From Shewanella atlantica (GTDB lineage: Bacteria; Pseudomonadota; Gammaproteobacteria; Enterobacterales; Shewanellaceae): a stretch of DNA of 64,000 bases. The stretch is from positions 62,001 to 126,000 of the forward strand of contig NZ_RXNV01000007.1 of assembly GCF_003966265.1 (NCBI RefSeq), in the 5' to 3' direction. The notes under the pieces are model-generated. The model was not told the origin of the DNA. It worked only from the letters and a program-made list of their open reading frames with translations, and made no database searches. Shown here piece by piece: positions 25,079 through 36,257 of the stretch. The position numbers were made by a program, and so were the translations under genes. Numbering within the stretch: position 1 is the first letter of the stretch; each line of letters begins with the position of its first letter.

Positions 25079-27943
25079 ATGGAAAATATCAGTAACAAGT
25101 CGTTACCCGCCATTATCACTGACGTTGCGGATCGTTACTGGCAAAGGTTAAACGAAGCGTGGCCTGAGATCTCGAGCTTATTAGATAAGCAGCACTGTGA
25201 TGAGCTGTATCGGATCATGGGGTTGAGTGATTTTATCGCAGAGCAATTATGCCGACATCCTGACTGGATCCCGGACTTGTTCGATGGACAGTTAGACAAG
25301 GTTGAGAGGCTGAGTTTCGATAGCGAGTTGCATGAGCTCCTGGAGCCTTGTCGTAGTGAAGATGAAGCGAAAGCCATTTTAAGGCGCTACCGAAATCGAT
25401 TGATGGTGCGACTGGCCTGGCGAGATTTTTTCGGATACGTGAGTCTGGAGGATTCACTGCTCGATCTCTCGGCCTTGGCCGAGGCGCTGATCATTGCCGG
25501 ACGTGACTGGCTCTACCGTGAACTCTGCCAGCAATACGGTACGCCTCGCGATGGTGAGGGGAATCCACAACCTTTGTTGGTTATCGGGATGGGCAAGCTG
25601 GGAGGACGTGAACTCAATTTCTCTTCAGACATAGATCTTATCTTCACCTTCCCGGAGCACGGAGAGACCCAGGGGGGCCGCCGCGCCTTAGATAACCAAC
25701 AGTTCTTTATTAAAATGGGCCAACGTCTGGTGAACCTGCTCCATCAGGTTACTGTGGATGGTTTTGTCTATCGTGTAGATATGCGTCTTCGCCCCTATGG
25801 AGAGAGTGGCCCTCTGGTGGTTAGTTTCAGTGCTCTGGAAGATTATTATCAGGAGCAGGGCCGTGACTGGGAACGTTACGCCATGGTGAAGGCGAGGGCT
25901 TTGGGCCCCTGGACGGCATTTTCTGATGAGTTGCACGCTATGCTTAGGCCGTTTGTTTATCGCCGCTATATCGATTTTTCGGCTATCGAGTCCCTGAGAA
26001 AAATGAAGCAGTTGATCACTCAAGAGGTCAGGCGACGTAAGCTTACCGATAATATAAAGCTGGGCGCCGGCGGGATACGGGAAGTCGAATTCGTTGTGCA
26101 GAGTTTTCAGCTTATCCGCGGTGGGCGGGAGCCTTCACTGCGTCAGCAAAGTCTGTTCGCCGCTATCGATACCCTGTGTACCTTAGGACAGCTTGAATAT
26201 CTGGCGGTAGATGATCTCAAGCAGAGTTATCTGTTGTTGCGACGAGTGGAAAACTTACTCCAGGCCATTGGCGATCAACAGACACAGACCTTACCCGACA
26301 GTGGTCTGGATTGGTATCGATTGTGTCACTGTATGGGAATGGCGTCGGAAGCCGAACTCAGAACACATATCGAGTCTGCGATGAGTAAGATCCATCGACA
26401 CTTTAATGATACGGTCGGTGGTAATGAGCAGGATGAATCATCGCAATTGTGGACACAGCAGCTCTGGAGCGTGCAAGAGGATGAGCATGCACAAGCACTC
26501 ATGAGTGAGCAGTCTATCGAAGACCCGGACCTCTGGCCCATGCTCAAATCATGGCGTGATACCATTGCGAAACGCTCCATCGGACCCCGCGGCCGGGATA
26601 CCTTAGATAAATTGATGCCCTGGCTCTTGCGTGAGGTAATCCTCTTGGCGTCTCCTTCGAAAGCCTTTGAGCCAGTGTCTAAGGTGCTGGATCAGATCCT
26701 GACCCGTACGACCTATCTTGAGCTCTTGTATGAAAACCCCGGCGCTCGTCAACAACTGGTCAGTTTATGTTGTGCCAGCCCATGGATTTCGGCTCAACTG
26801 GCAAAGTTTCCCATGTTGCTCGATGAGCTGATCGATCCGGCTCAATTGTATGATACGACTTCATTGGATGATTACGGCAGTGAGCTACGTCAGTACCTGC
26901 TGCGTGTACCGGAAGAGGATATGGAGCAGCAGATGGAGGGGCTGAGACAATTTAAATTATCTCAGCAATTGAAAATTGCCGCTGCTGACGTGACCGGAGT
27001 ATTGCCCGTGAGTCAGGTGAGCGACCATCTGACCTTACTGGCAGAAGCGATAATTGAGCAAGTGGTGATGCAAGCCTGGTTACAGGTCAGCGCTCGCCAT
27101 GGCGTTCCTACTCATCTCGATGAGGGGGATATGGGCTTTGCAGTTATCGGCTATGGTAAAGCCGGTGGGATTGAGCTGGGTTATGGCTCGGATCTCGATT
27201 TGGTTTTCCTGCACAGTTACTCCCGGGAAGGCTTTCCGGAGCATACAGAGACTAATGGCAAACGTCCGATAGAGGTTGGCCATTTTTATCTCAAGTTGGC
27301 GCAGAGGATCTTACACCTGTTTTCCACCCGAACTAACTCGGGTGAACTTTATGAAGTCGATATGCGCCTCAGGCCGTCAGGTGCTTCAGGCCTGCTTGTG
27401 AGTGAGATAGAAAGCTTCGGCCAATATCAGCGTGATGAAGCATGGACATGGGAGCATCAAGCTCTAGTCAGGGCGAGGTTTATGTTTGGAGATAATGCGT
27501 TGGCCAGCCGTTTTAGCACGCTACGCTCCGAGGTCTTGCAGCTGCATAGGGAGAAAGGGGCTCTGGCTCAGGAGGTAAGAGAGATGCGCTTGAAGATGCG
27601 AGAGCATCTGCTTAAGGTGAGCCCGGATATGTTCGATCTTAAACAGAGCGCAGGCGGGATCGCAGATATCGAGTTTATCGCTCAATATCTGGTATTGGCT
27701 AATGCAGGTGAGCACAGTGAGCTCTGTACCTGGTCCGATAACATCAGAATATTTTCAACCCTGGGAGAGTTAGCCCTGTTACCTCTACTCGACACCCAGG
27801 AGTTAATTCAAGCATACCTGTTTTTACGCGATGAAAACCACAGGCTAACATTGCAACAAAAGCCCGGGCAGCTAGCGTTGGAGTTGGTAGAACAGCATGC
27901 ACAGCGGGTGATTGAAATTTATCAAAACGTACTCGAGTTCTAG
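25079..27943 (+). CDS. glnE: Bifunctional glutamine synthetase adenylyltransferase/deadenylase
   Basis: A 954-aa protein that adenylylates and deadenylylates glutamine synthetase in response to PII. It has two nucleotidyltransferase domains: the N-terminal deadenylylase has [20 protein letters not shown] (~170) and the C-terminal adenylyltransferase has [20 protein letters not shown] (~690). Each is followed by the family helical repeat ([13 protein letters not shown] ~335; [14 protein letters not shown] ~863). I start at the ATG at 25079; the frame extends seven codons to a TTG. Neither start has a well-spaced ribosome-binding site. The operator-like palindrome lies just upstream. Confidence 0.95.
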   Translation: MENISNKSLPAIITDVADRYWQRLNEAWPEISSLLDKQHCDELYRIMGLSDFIAEQLCRHPDWIPDLFDGQLDKVERLSFDSELHELLEPCRSEDEAKAILRRYRNRLMVRLAWRDFFGYVSLEDSLLDLSALAEALIIAGRDWLYRELCQQYGTPRDGEGNPQPLLVIGMGKLGGRELNFSSDIDLIFTFPEHGETQGGRRALDNQQFFIKMGQRLVNLLHQVTVDGFVYRVDMRLRPYGESGPLVVSFSALEDYYQEQGRDWERYAMVKARALGPWTAFSDELHAMLRPFVYRRYIDFSAIESLRKMKQLITQEVRRRKLTDNIKLGAGGIREVEFVVQSFQLIRGGREPSLRQQSLFAAIDTLCTLGQLEYLAVDDLKQSYLLLRRVENLLQAIGDQQTQTLPDSGLDWYRLCHCMGMASEAELRTHIESAMSKIHRHFNDTVGGNEQDESSQLWTQQLWSVQEDEHAQALMSEQSIEDPDLWPMLKSWRDTIAKRSIGPRGRDTLDKLMPWLLREVILLASPSKAFEPVSKVLDQILTRTTYLELLYENPGARQQLVSLCCASPWISAQLAKFPMLLDELIDPAQLYDTTSLDDYGSELRQYLLRVPEEDMEQQMEGLRQFKLSQQLKIAAADVTGVLPVSQVSDHLTLLAEAIIEQVVMQAWLQVSARHGVPTHLDEGDMGFAVIGYGKAGGIELGYGSDLDLVFLHSYSREGFPEHTETNGKRPIEVGHFYLKLAQRILHLFSTRTNSGELYEVDMRLRPSGASGLLVSEIESFGQYQRDEAWTWEHQALVRARFMFGDNALASRFSTLRSEVLQLHREKGALAQEVREMRLKMREHLLKVSPDMFDLKQSAGGIADIEFIAQYLVLANAGEHSELCTWSDNIRIFSTLGELALLPLLDTQELIQAYLFLRDENHRLTLQQKPGQLALELVEQHAQRVIEIYQNVLEF

Positions 27944-27961
27944 GGGCGTTTACCTTTCTAG

Positions 27962-27994
27962 CTTGTCGCAAACTGCATCGCAGTTTGTGGCAAG
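27962..27994 (+). terminator. Long hairpin after glnE
   Basis: CTTGTCGCAAACTG (27962-27975) pairs over its full length, with two G-U pairs, with CAGTTTGTGGCAAG (27981-27994) around a 5-base loop. It lies just after the glnE stop codon. There is no T-run, so it may protect the transcript end or need Rho. Confidence 0.5.
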
Positions 27995-28121
27995 AATTTG
28001 GCGTTGCATTTGACCTTATTCCTGACTCCTTCCTAAGCACTTGATACTTATCGTCACCATGTTTGGCTGGCCTGACTATTGCTTGTTATTTGTACAAAGC
28101 TTTAGTTGAGGAGTGATTAAG

Positions 28122-28886
28122 ATGCTCATCGATAATCCAAATGACATTAATATTCCATCGGCTCTATCTATTTTGAGTCTGCGATCCGTTTCAAGCCCCG
28201 GTGAGCTTAAAGGGGAAGCCGAACACTCAGGTTTTAAATCTAAGCGATACACATTTCCTTCGGCCTGGCTGACTGTTTTGCTCTTCTTATTACTCTGTCA
28301 CCATGTGTCTGCGGGGGAACTCTTACAGCGCAGTACCTACCACTCTGAACAGATGGTGACTTCAATTGCAGACTCTCGACTCGACAATCTACTCGAGAGT
28401 GATTCGGTTCGTCAGTTCATTAATGAACTCAATGTGACCTGGTTAGAAGATGCTGAGCTAACAAGCGCACCCATATCACAGCTGCAAAATTCAGGTTGGC
28501 AGCTGAACCTGGACCGCATCGAACTGGGGGGCGTAGGAAGCAATTCTCAGGATATGTGGGCGACACAGGACTATGGCTATCGGGACCTGCTGAGCCAAGA
28601 CAGCCGGTTATATTCAGGTTGGGGAGCAAGGGTAGGTTACCGGTTCCCGCTCGCCACCGGGGTATCTGCATTAGTCAATGTCGGGGCATTCAATTGGGAA
28701 CAGGAGTATGGCTTGTTACACGGAAATAAGCAGAACCCTGGGATAAACGGAATATCACCATATTTGGGAGTGGGGTTTAATTTTAAGGTGTCTCCCAAAT
28801 CAGATATTCGGTTCCAGTGGGATCACTTTGAACTCGATGATCGCAGCCTCGAAGTTATTGGAGTTAAGTTTGAGTATCGATTTTAA
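28122..28886 (+). CDS. Outer-membrane beta-barrel-like exported protein
   Basis: A 254-aa protein. I start at the ATG at 28122, eight bases after GAGGAG. The hydrophobic export segment (AWLTVLLFLLLCHHVSAGE) lies unusually far in, at ~48-66, behind a 45-residue hydrophilic extension. The mature part ends with alternating strands and the aromatic terminus IGVKFEYRF, typical of outer-membrane barrels. GWGARVGYRFPLATGVSALVNVG (~170) is shortened here but shows the small-barrel pattern of OmpA/porin-like families. No specific family was recognised. It may anchor through an uncleaved leader or start further in. Confidence 0.6.
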   Translation: MLIDNPNDINIPSALSILSLRSVSSPGELKGEAEHSGFKSKRYTFPSAWLTVLLFLLLCHHVSAGELLQRSTYHSEQMVTSIADSRLDNLLESDSVRQFINELNVTWLEDAELTSAPISQLQNSGWQLNLDRIELGGVGSNSQDMWATQDYGYRDLLSQDSRLYSGWGARVGYRFPLATGVSALVNVGAFNWEQEYGLLHGNKQNPGINGISPYLGVGFNFKVSPKSDIRFQWDHFELDDRSLEVIGVKFEYRF

Positions 28887-29037
28887 GTTGTATGAAGAAT
28901 TTGAGGGGGAATCAACCTCTGACTCGAGAGTGGCTTGATACGATTTGTAGCATTAGTCTGGGTCTATGGCTGTTTTACTGTATGGCGTTTTGCATTATAT
29001 TGTCGAATGTGTGTCGTGAAAAACTGAGTGTAAGACA

Positions 29038-29490
29038 ATGATAATAAGCGGTATTAGTAATCCATCTTCTCTGGGGGGCTTATTGATTGAGCGTCCGTCG
29101 AGCACTCAGGCAAACACACAAACACCTCCTCAAAATAGTACTCAGACTGATAACCCCTCCGTTTCTATGGCTGAAACCGCAAGTCCCAAAGCGGAAAATA
29201 GTTCGATCAATCTCTCTCCGACGGCGATAAAGCTGCAAACTCAGGACGGCAGCACTCAAATGCCGGATAGCGGCAAGTCATCCGAGTTATTGGTCGAGCC
29301 TGCAAACCGGAAAGATACATCAGAAAAAGGGGAGTCTGCTCAGTCCTCGGGCGTTAAGTCTTTTGCTTATGGGGCGCTTGGTATGGATCACCCCGATAAA
29401 GTGGAAGAGAAGGAAGATGATTCCTACACCGCAGGACAATACCTTAAAGCGGCCGCCACCATAGGTAGTGTGATCGCCCTCTTCGTATAG
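29038..29490 (+). CDS. Hypothetical protein with disordered N-terminus
   Basis: A 150-aa protein. Residues 20-105 are rich in Ser, Thr, Gln, Asn and Pro and probably disordered. The C-terminal ~45 residues are ordered: SFAYGALGMDHPDKVEEKED, then YTAGQYLKAAATIGSVIALFV, which could be a membrane or amphipathic helix. The ATG follows a stretch without a clear ribosome-binding site (GTGTAAGACA). I recognise no domain. It stands alone between the barrel-like protein and a solute-binding protein. Confidence 0.5.
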   Translation: MIISGISNPSSLGGLLIERPSSTQANTQTPPQNSTQTDNPSVSMAETASPKAENSSINLSPTAIKLQTQDGSTQMPDSGKSSELLVEPANRKDTSEKGESAQSSGVKSFAYGALGMDHPDKVEEKEDDSYTAGQYLKAAATIGSVIALFV

Positions 29491-29719
29491 AAAACTTATC
29501 GTATAAATAACCTAGTCATAGCCCGAGACAGGTTTAAGCAAGCTTACCAAAGTCTAAGTAACTCCGGGCTTTAAACTCACACTGTTGGTAGGGGCCACTA
29601 TTCAGAGATAAATTCAGTGTTTTTATATCTTTAATGAGTGATTAAGCTTATCTGTTCAGATATTGCTCTTCTCGTTTGTCTTGCTACACTCAAGCTAGGG
29701 ATTCTTCGAGGGGGTATAT

Positions 29720-30487
29720 GTGCGGATAAAACAGGTCGTGATGATATGTTTAGCTATCACAACGCTTATCTTCAATGCGCGGGCCAGCAGCTTGTCTGAG
29801 CTTGAGTATTTAACTGAATCCTACCCGCCATATAACTATCAGGAAGAGGGAGAGTTAAAAGGGATTGCGGTGGATCTGCTGCGTGCGGCCTTAGCCAGAG
29901 TTGGTGAAGGACTCCCCAGAGAGAATATTCAGCTTTTACCTTGGCCAAGAGCCTATAAAATGGCCTTAGCGGGCCCTGAACGAGTACTTTTTTCAACGAC
30001 TCGCACCCAACTTCGTGAAGACTCATTTCACTGGGTCGGACCTATCGTTGAAACCCGGGTAGTGCTGTTAGCAAGGGCTGAGAGTGAGATCAATATTCAT
30101 TCGATAGATGAGCTGTCGAACTACAGCATAGGCGGGATAAAGGACGATATTGGCGAGCAACTCCTGTTATCTTTTGGAGTGCCAGCGAAACATATTAAGC
30201 GGGCAAATAGTGCATACTCTCTGCTCAAGATGCTGAATAAGGGCCGTATTCAACTGTGGGCCTATGAAGAGAATGTGGCCGGTTGGAACATTCATAATGC
30301 TGGTTTAGACCCTAGTTTATTCAAGTCTGTTTTTACCCTTCAGGAGAGTGAACTCTATTTTGCCTTCAGTAAAGATACGGATCCTGAGCTAGTCAATAAG
30401 CTACAGCTGTCTATCGATGAGATAAAGAGTGAATTTATTGGTGATGGCCATAATCTATATGAGCAGATCATCTCTAAGTATCGTTAG
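29720..30487 (+). CDS. Periplasmic solute-binding protein family 3 (amino-acid-type)
   Basis: A 255-aa protein with a signal peptide (~1-22, ending FNARASS) and the family 3 solute-binding fold: LEYLTESYPPYNYQEEGELKG, shortened here, sits at the start of lobe 1, and GGIKDDIGEQLLL is at ~137. The start is GTG at 29720 after GAGGGGGTATAT. No transporter permease or ATPase lies beside it. Orphan proteins of this type are common in Shewanella and Vibrio and may serve signalling or scavenging. The ligand is unknown. Confidence 0.8.
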   Translation: MRIKQVVMICLAITTLIFNARASSLSELEYLTESYPPYNYQEEGELKGIAVDLLRAALARVGEGLPRENIQLLPWPRAYKMALAGPERVLFSTTRTQLREDSFHWVGPIVETRVVLLARAESEINIHSIDELSNYSIGGIKDDIGEQLLLSFGVPAKHIKRANSAYSLLKMLNKGRIQLWAYEENVAGWNIHNAGLDPSLFKSVFTLQESELYFAFSKDTDPELVNKLQLSIDEIKSEFIGDGHNLYEQIISKYR

Positions 30488-30554
30488 TTCAGTCTCTACA
30501 TATCCAGCTTGCTGGCGCAAATCAGATATCAGCTAACACCTAACGCCTTTCATT

Positions 30555-31346
30555 TTATGGCTTGTTAATACGGATCTTGATAAAACCTGTGGGCTCAATA
30601 CTGCTTCTTACCGACAGAACTAATGAAATAGTCACAGAGACACTTAACATGACAAATATCGCAACCAGTATGACTAACTGATATTTGATTGCCACCATAG
30701 GGTCGCTTCCTCCCAAAATCTGACCTGTCATCATGCCGGGAAGTGTAACCAAGCCCGTGGTCGTCATAGAGGCCAGAATAGGGGCTAAAGATTGCTTCAA
30801 GGCCGACTGAACAAACGGGTACGCGGCTTGGTTAGGCCTGCCGCCCAGAGCCAAGACCCCTTCATACTCCATTCGTTTCTCCTCAAAGGCAGAAAATAGC
30901 CTCTGTAAGGCGACAATATTACCACTGAGGCTATTCCCCAGTAGCATGCCGGCGAGTGGGATAGTGTATTGTGCGCTGAAGATGGGTTGCGGTTTTAACA
31001 AGAGGGCCAGAAGAATAAGCATAAGCGGCGTTATGGCAATAATTAACCCGGTAAAAACCGGAAGGTACAAGACGCGCTTGGGGAGCTTTACGCCGCCGAT
31101 GATCGCGCTTGCCCCTATGAGTATCATGACGCTTAACCAGAGTATATTTAACAGGGGACTGTTGAGTTCAAACAGAAACTCGAGGTATAGGCCAACCAGG
31201 ATTAATTGCACAGTCATACGAATAACGGCAATCGAAATATCCCGCCCCAATCTGAGTTCAAACCTTCGGTTGATGAGCAGGGGAATAAACAGCACTGACA
31301 TAAAAAGGGCTAATTGCCCCCAACTGATATCTATGGTGGATCCCAT
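30555..31346 (-). CDS. FetB-like ABC permease (UPF0014), orphan
   Basis: A 263-aa inner-membrane protein with about seven helices, of the UPF0014/FetB family. The family stretch LAGMLLGNSLSGNIVALQRLF (shortened here), then GVLALGGRPNQAAYPFVQSAL and TTTGLVTLPGMMTGQILGGSDP, is clear. In E. coli FetB works with the ATPase FetA in iron export under oxidative stress. No ATPase gene lies on either side: the upstream 233 bp are empty and the next gene is unrelated. It may use a distant partner. Confidence 0.85.
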   Translation of the reverse strand: MGSTIDISWGQLALFMSVLFIPLLINRRFELRLGRDISIAVIRMTVQLILVGLYLEFLFELNSPLLNILWLSVMILIGASAIIGGVKLPKRVLYLPVFTGLIIAITPLMLILLALLLKPQPIFSAQYTIPLAGMLLGNSLSGNIVALQRLFSAFEEKRMEYEGVLALGGRPNQAAYPFVQSALKQSLAPILASMTTTGLVTLPGMMTGQILGGSDPMVAIKYQLVILVAIFVMLSVSVTISLVLSVRSSIEPTGFIKIRINKP

Positions 31347-31579
31347 TGTTATTAGGCTCTTAATTATCGAGGGATAAGGGATCTTATGCTTAATTCAGAT
31401 AGAGGTCAAAATAGCCATGGCCGCTTTGGTGGCACTCGATACCATCAGTATACCTGTGTCTTCTTCAGCTAGAGTCGGACTGATATTTTTCCCAGATTAT
31501 CAGCCAGTTGAGAAGCTGAAATAAGCTTAGTTACAGCCCCTGTTCCGTGGATTAGGGGCTGATAGTTGCACAGAGAGCA

Positions 31580-33820
31580 CTACTTAGCCTGAGCCCGGTT
31601 GCTGTATCTGTTTTTTGGGGGCTTTTTTGCGTGTAGTATCGGGGTTAATCCCATATCTGGTTTGGCTATATCGCCTTGATTATAGTCACAGACGCCATCA
31701 GGAAATATCGACTCTAATTTTTGCAGGTATGGAGTGATAGTTATGTCACCATAAGTACCATTTTTGATAGCATTGGCCACAGGTATCCGGCCGCACTTAA
31801 AGATGCTTCCAGCCCATGGACCGCCAGCCTGAACCCGAATATTACTGTAGATAGGGAAGACTTTGCTGCACTCTCCCGGTAATCGATTGTTCCACTCACC
31901 GTCCCAGACGTTATCTCCTTCAAATAGTATCTCTCCCTGACTACCTATGCAGGCATCGTGTAGCGATTCAGGCTTCGCTGCCACTGGGTCTTTGTCATCT
32001 GAGACTGCTAAGTTCATTAGCCAGCGGTCTAAATACTCGACCCCTTCCTTGAGTGGTGTGTAGTCCTTGTGAGATATCCAGATAACCTGATTGTCGTTAT
32101 GGCCCTGATAATTCTGGATTCTGAGGCGGCTCTCAAAAGAGGCGGCCGTATGATGCATATTAAGCTCCTCTTCCAGATAGTGGCGGATCTCTAAGATAGG
32201 CAGTTCCGCCTTTCCTATAAAGATCTGTCCATAGCGATAGCCGTTATTGATAGCCTTAGAGTCGGCAGGCTTTCTTTTCGCAATATCGGGTGAAGGTTCG
32301 GTAATGTTGTTACGGCTCCAAAGGCTTAACCACAAGGGAAACTTCATTCCAAAAGGAGTAAACGCCGTCTCCTCCCGCATCTTATCCTGAGGAACCCATG
32401 AGCCAATATATTGATTAAGATGTATAAATTCTTCGATGCTGATGTCACCACGGCGTAGCGCCATCAGGCCATACTGAACCCCTTCATTACCCCAGGTTGT
32501 GCGTGCGAAGCCGTTATTATCGACGCCGTAGATCTGTGCTAAGTCTTGCCAATAGGTCCAGTTTACCTGAGCCTTCACATCGTCAGAGAAGAAGGGCTTA
32601 ATATAGCCTTGCTTGGGGTTATAGAAGAAGGTTGAGGCGATAAACCAGGAGTAGACACATTCGCTGCTACCATTAGGCATAGATGGCCATGCTCCTGCGA
32701 ATAATTGATTGAGAGGTACCAGAAAGGTATAGGGGTGCTCGAAATCATTGATACCATTCATGCCTTCAATGTTTTCTCTCTGCTCCCAGTCCCGCCACTT
32801 GTCATTGTCATTGGCTGTAATATTGAAGTAATGCTGTAGCAAGTCACAATCGAGTATGAAAATTGATTGCGACACCATATCCGGGTAGCTGTATAGCGGC
32901 ATTAATCCATCCAGTATTCCTTTACTGTTTTGCCCTATCAGGTATTGGGCTAGCGCTCCGCCAGAGCCGCCAATACCTAAGGTATAAATGGGATCGCCAT
33001 AGAGAGAGGTGAACTGTTTCTTAACTCTTCTGGCAATATCTTCTGCCAGAAGCATGTTATAGGAGTAGCTGGTGTTATTACCGCTGGAACCTATGACTGC
33101 GTATCCTTGTGATAAGAGCGTCCTCCGTCTGCCGATAAATCGCTCGGCCCCTATCTGACCTTGCCTGAAGCCGATGCTGGAGCCACCTTTAAATTGATAG
33201 AGTAGCTTCTTATTCCACAACTGTTTTATATGACGGTTACCCAAGCCATGTTCAGGCACTAACATGACGATATGATAGACGTAGCGGTTGATGCTGCCTC
33301 TTTCTAATCGATAGATCTCAGGGACAAGTTTCCCCTCAATCTCTATATGCGCGATGCCGGACTTTGCTGGTGGATTATCCGGGTTGTAAGGTTTGATGGC
33401 GTAGTCATCCTCTACATCGCCAGCCACGGCGTAGTAGTAATCCAGCCTCGACCTTATGAGGCAGTCTTTACTGTAGCCAATAATCTGCTCGTTATCATCG
33501 TAGACAGGTACTCCATAGCCTTGCTCATTATCGACTAATGGTTGCCCCAGACCTGCATCCAACGTCATGCAATAAAAGGGGTATTGTCGTTTGCCGGAGT
33601 AGAGGCTATCGGCGGGGCCGACTTCACCGAGTTGTATAGGGAAAGGGAAGGTCTCTTTTGGTCTTGGAGTCAGACTTATGTGCTTATCTATCTGTAATAA
33701 TATATTTTCTTGGTTCATTGGCGCCACAGCTTTCACTTGGCGTTTTACCAAAGGATCTTGTTCGCAGCCGCTGATAAGCAGTGCCAGGACAGATAGAAGA
33801 ATTAACAGTCTTTGGCTCAT
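31580..33820 (-). CDS. DUF6351 family lipoprotein (alpha/beta-hydrolase-like)
   Basis: A 746-aa protein. The start is the ATG at 33820 preceded by GTGGGGGTTATCA; the 22 upstream codons lack a ribosome-binding site. The signal ends in the lipobox LISGC (~19). The body matches my memory of DUF6351, with GYAVIGSSGNNTSYSYN (~240) and IYTLGIGGSGGALAQYLIG (~275). The latter GxSxG-type turn is a likely nucleophile elbow, and RIQNYQGHNDNQVIW near 585 could supply the acid and His. Function is unknown. Similar proteins are annotated in polymer or ester hydrolysis contexts, but that is weak evidence. Monocistronic. Confidence 0.72.
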   Translation of the reverse strand: MSQRLLILLSVLALLISGCEQDPLVKRQVKAVAPMNQENILLQIDKHISLTPRPKETFPFPIQLGEVGPADSLYSGKRQYPFYCMTLDAGLGQPLVDNEQGYGVPVYDDNEQIIGYSKDCLIRSRLDYYYAVAGDVEDDYAIKPYNPDNPPAKSGIAHIEIEGKLVPEIYRLERGSINRYVYHIVMLVPEHGLGNRHIKQLWNKKLLYQFKGGSSIGFRQGQIGAERFIGRRRTLLSQGYAVIGSSGNNTSYSYNMLLAEDIARRVKKQFTSLYGDPIYTLGIGGSGGALAQYLIGQNSKGILDGLMPLYSYPDMVSQSIFILDCDLLQHYFNITANDNDKWRDWEQRENIEGMNGINDFEHPYTFLVPLNQLFAGAWPSMPNGSSECVYSWFIASTFFYNPKQGYIKPFFSDDVKAQVNWTYWQDLAQIYGVDNNGFARTTWGNEGVQYGLMALRRGDISIEEFIHLNQYIGSWVPQDKMREETAFTPFGMKFPLWLSLWSRNNITEPSPDIAKRKPADSKAINNGYRYGQIFIGKAELPILEIRHYLEEELNMHHTAASFESRLRIQNYQGHNDNQVIWISHKDYTPLKEGVEYLDRWLMNLAVSDDKDPVAAKPESLHDACIGSQGEILFEGDNVWDGEWNNRLPGECSKVFPIYSNIRVQAGGPWAGSIFKCGRIPVANAIKNGTYGDITITPYLQKLESIFPDGVCDYNQGDIAKPDMGLTPILHAKKPPKNRYSNRAQAK

Positions 33821-33998
33821 TGATAACCCCCACTTCTCTATAATTATCCTTTTAAGTCTTGTTCGATTTGATAAAAAAGCAAACAATTTTGTGGAGGAAT
33901 CCCCTTGTATTTACCATGTTAAAATCAAGCTGAAAGTGGAAATAAGGCCCGAAATTCGAGCCTTATTGGGAGGTTAAATCAATTGATGTTGAGCGTTT

Positions 33999-36086
33999 TC
34001 AGTAGCGGAAATGATTAATTTTTTCGTTAACTTCATCGACGAGTCTGGCTGAGCTGCTACTTTCCTCTTGAGCCGACACAGCCCCCCGAGCTAAAGACTC
34101 TGCCGCGTCATTAATGGCGACAATATTGCGGTTTACCTCTTCGGTTACAGCCGCTTGCTCTTCTGCAGCACTCGCTATCTGGTGCGCCATATCTTGAATC
34201 TTGCTACTCTGGTTACTCACCTCATCGAGTTCTTCAACTGCTTGATTGGCATGGGTTAAGCAGGTCTGGCTAAGGTCTCTGCTTTCACTCATGGTGGTGA
34301 CAGCTTGCTTACTCTTGCTGCGAAGTTCATCAATCATCTGTTGAATTTCATCGGTGGAGTCGGCGGTGCGGGTGGCCAGCACCCTTACTTCATCGGCAAC
34401 CACTGCAAACCCCCGGCCTTGTTCGCCAGCTCTTGCGGCCTCAATAGCCGCATTGAGTGCTAATAGATTGGTTTGCTCTGAGATATTGCGAATAACATCC
34501 AAGATGGAGCCAATACTCTCAGTTTGCTTCTCTAACTCGATGATCTCATTAGACGCGTGGTTGACGTGTTCAGACAGGGACTGTAACCCTTCGGCATTGG
34601 CTTGAACCACCTCTTGGCCTTTAGAGACAGATGCTTGGGTGGTTGAAACTGAGTCCGCAGTTACCTGGGCATTGTCTGAGACACTGTGGGCGGTAGATGA
34701 CATCTCATTGGTCGCGGTAACGACCTGTTCTATCTCCATCTGTTGAGTACTGATCTGTTCTCTGCCTGATTCTGAAAGCGCCGCATTACGTTCGGCGCTA
34801 TGGGTGAGCTCGCTCATGCTATTTGCGACGTCCGAAACGATGGAGCGTACGTTTGCGACAAAGGTATTGAGGTGGTTAGCTAGCTGGCCCGTCTCGTCGC
34901 TGCGGGATATTTTTATCTCCTGAGTCAAGTCCCCCCCCGATTGGGTTAAGTTGGCGACGACGTCGACTAGTTCGCGGATAGGGCGGTTTATTGACCCTGA
35001 CATCAGCCAGATGAGTAACATGCCAAAAAGTGCGGCGATACACCCAACAAGCAGTTGTCCGCTAAGGTTATCGGCAAAGCCCGTTTCCAGCTGTTCAACA
35101 ATGACATTGGCCTTAGCCAGTGCTAACTCTTTGGGAACCTGAATGATAATTTCCCATTGAGTATTTGTGCCGGTAACGGCAAAGGTTTTACTGGCGATAA
35201 TGCTGTTGTCGGTGATTGAGGTTTGCTGTTTTTGTCTGGAGGAAACGAGAGAGCTAATGTCTGAACTGGTGGCAGACTTACTTATGTTGCTCTTGTTGCT
35301 GCTATCGGCGCTGATAAGTCCTCTGGGGCTGAGAATGATCACTCTGGCGGCGCCGTTAAAAAGGTTACCGGCGGCCTGGGTTGCTAATTGCTGCAAAAAG
35401 TTGAGTGAGTAATCGACACCGACCATACCGACATACTGATCATCACGAATAATTGGTGCGACAAAAGAGCTTAGTAGTGTATCGACTCCCTGAACTTCAT
35501 AAGAGGCAGGATCGATAACACATGGCGAGCGACTCTCCATAGGGCACAGATACCACTCGGAGTTTCTGATACCCGTGGCCGAGAGCTTTTCTGAATAGAA
35601 ATCACTCAAAGGTTGAATATCAATTTTTCCAGATGCAGAGCGCGTCCAGTAGGGAGCAAAATTACCACCGGGGAGAGAGTAGCGGTTATCGGTATTTTCG
35701 AAATCAAGACCATCGAATTGATTGGCTTCCCATCCTGTATATATGCCTAGAATATCGTGGTTATTTTCGACCAGATTCTTAAGCATGCTGTTGACTTGCT
35801 CGCGGCTAAGGCCGGGTACTTCGGGGAACAATCCGCCGGCAACAGAGGTGGCAATATCCATGGCATGGTCGAAGGCGGCATTGATTTTTAATGCCTCTTG
35901 CTGAGCGGCCAAATTTATATTCTCTATGACTTGCTCTTGAACCTGACTCAATACGCTGTCGTGGACTTCATGTCGCAGGGATTGGTTGGAGAGATAGCCA
36001 TAACCTATGATGGCTAAGGTGACAGCAAGTAAACTTGTAGTAGCAAAGAGTAATATCTGGTGTCGAATACTGGAAAATTGAATCAT
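33999..36086 (-). CDS. Methyl-accepting chemotaxis protein with dCache sensor
   Basis: A 695-aa chemoreceptor. It has an N-terminal membrane helix (~12-31), a large periplasmic dCache-type ligand domain (~35-345, with [18 protein letters not shown] and [16 protein letters not shown]), a second membrane helix (~350-370) and a HAMP domain (~370-425). The signalling domain carries the conserved tip [23 protein letters not shown]. It reports an extracellular ligand to CheA/CheW. No CheR/CheB-docking pentapeptide is seen at the C-terminus (NHFRY). Two Cys in the sensor loop ([13 protein letters not shown]) may form a disulfide. Monocistronic; the ligand is unknown. Confidence 0.93.
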   Translation of the reverse strand: MIQFSSIRHQILLFATTSLLAVTLAIIGYGYLSNQSLRHEVHDSVLSQVQEQVIENINLAAQQEALKINAAFDHAMDIATSVAGGLFPEVPGLSREQVNSMLKNLVENNHDILGIYTGWEANQFDGLDFENTDNRYSLPGGNFAPYWTRSASGKIDIQPLSDFYSEKLSATGIRNSEWYLCPMESRSPCVIDPASYEVQGVDTLLSSFVAPIIRDDQYVGMVGVDYSLNFLQQLATQAAGNLFNGAARVIILSPRGLISADSSNKSNISKSATSSDISSLVSSRQKQQTSITDNSIIASKTFAVTGTNTQWEIIIQVPKELALAKANVIVEQLETGFADNLSGQLLVGCIAALFGMLLIWLMSGSINRPIRELVDVVANLTQSGGDLTQEIKISRSDETGQLANHLNTFVANVRSIVSDVANSMSELTHSAERNAALSESGREQISTQQMEIEQVVTATNEMSSTAHSVSDNAQVTADSVSTTQASVSKGQEVVQANAEGLQSLSEHVNHASNEIIELEKQTESIGSILDVIRNISEQTNLLALNAAIEAARAGEQGRGFAVVADEVRVLATRTADSTDEIQQMIDELRSKSKQAVTTMSESRDLSQTCLTHANQAVEELDEVSNQSSKIQDMAHQIASAAEEQAAVTEEVNRNIVAINDAAESLARGAVSAQEESSSSARLVDEVNEKINHFRY

Positions 36087-36257
36087 TGTGCCCCCTAACG
36101 ATAAACTTCACCTTCAATATTAGTTCACTATCTTGAGCTGAGGGCGGGAGAAGTAAAAATTCGTGAAACCAGGATCTTTAGTTTGTGTCTTTTGAGGGCA
36201 ATCAGCTGGAGATCTTCTGAGCTTCTGAATGGGTAAGTTTGAATACTGGTTAAGTTA

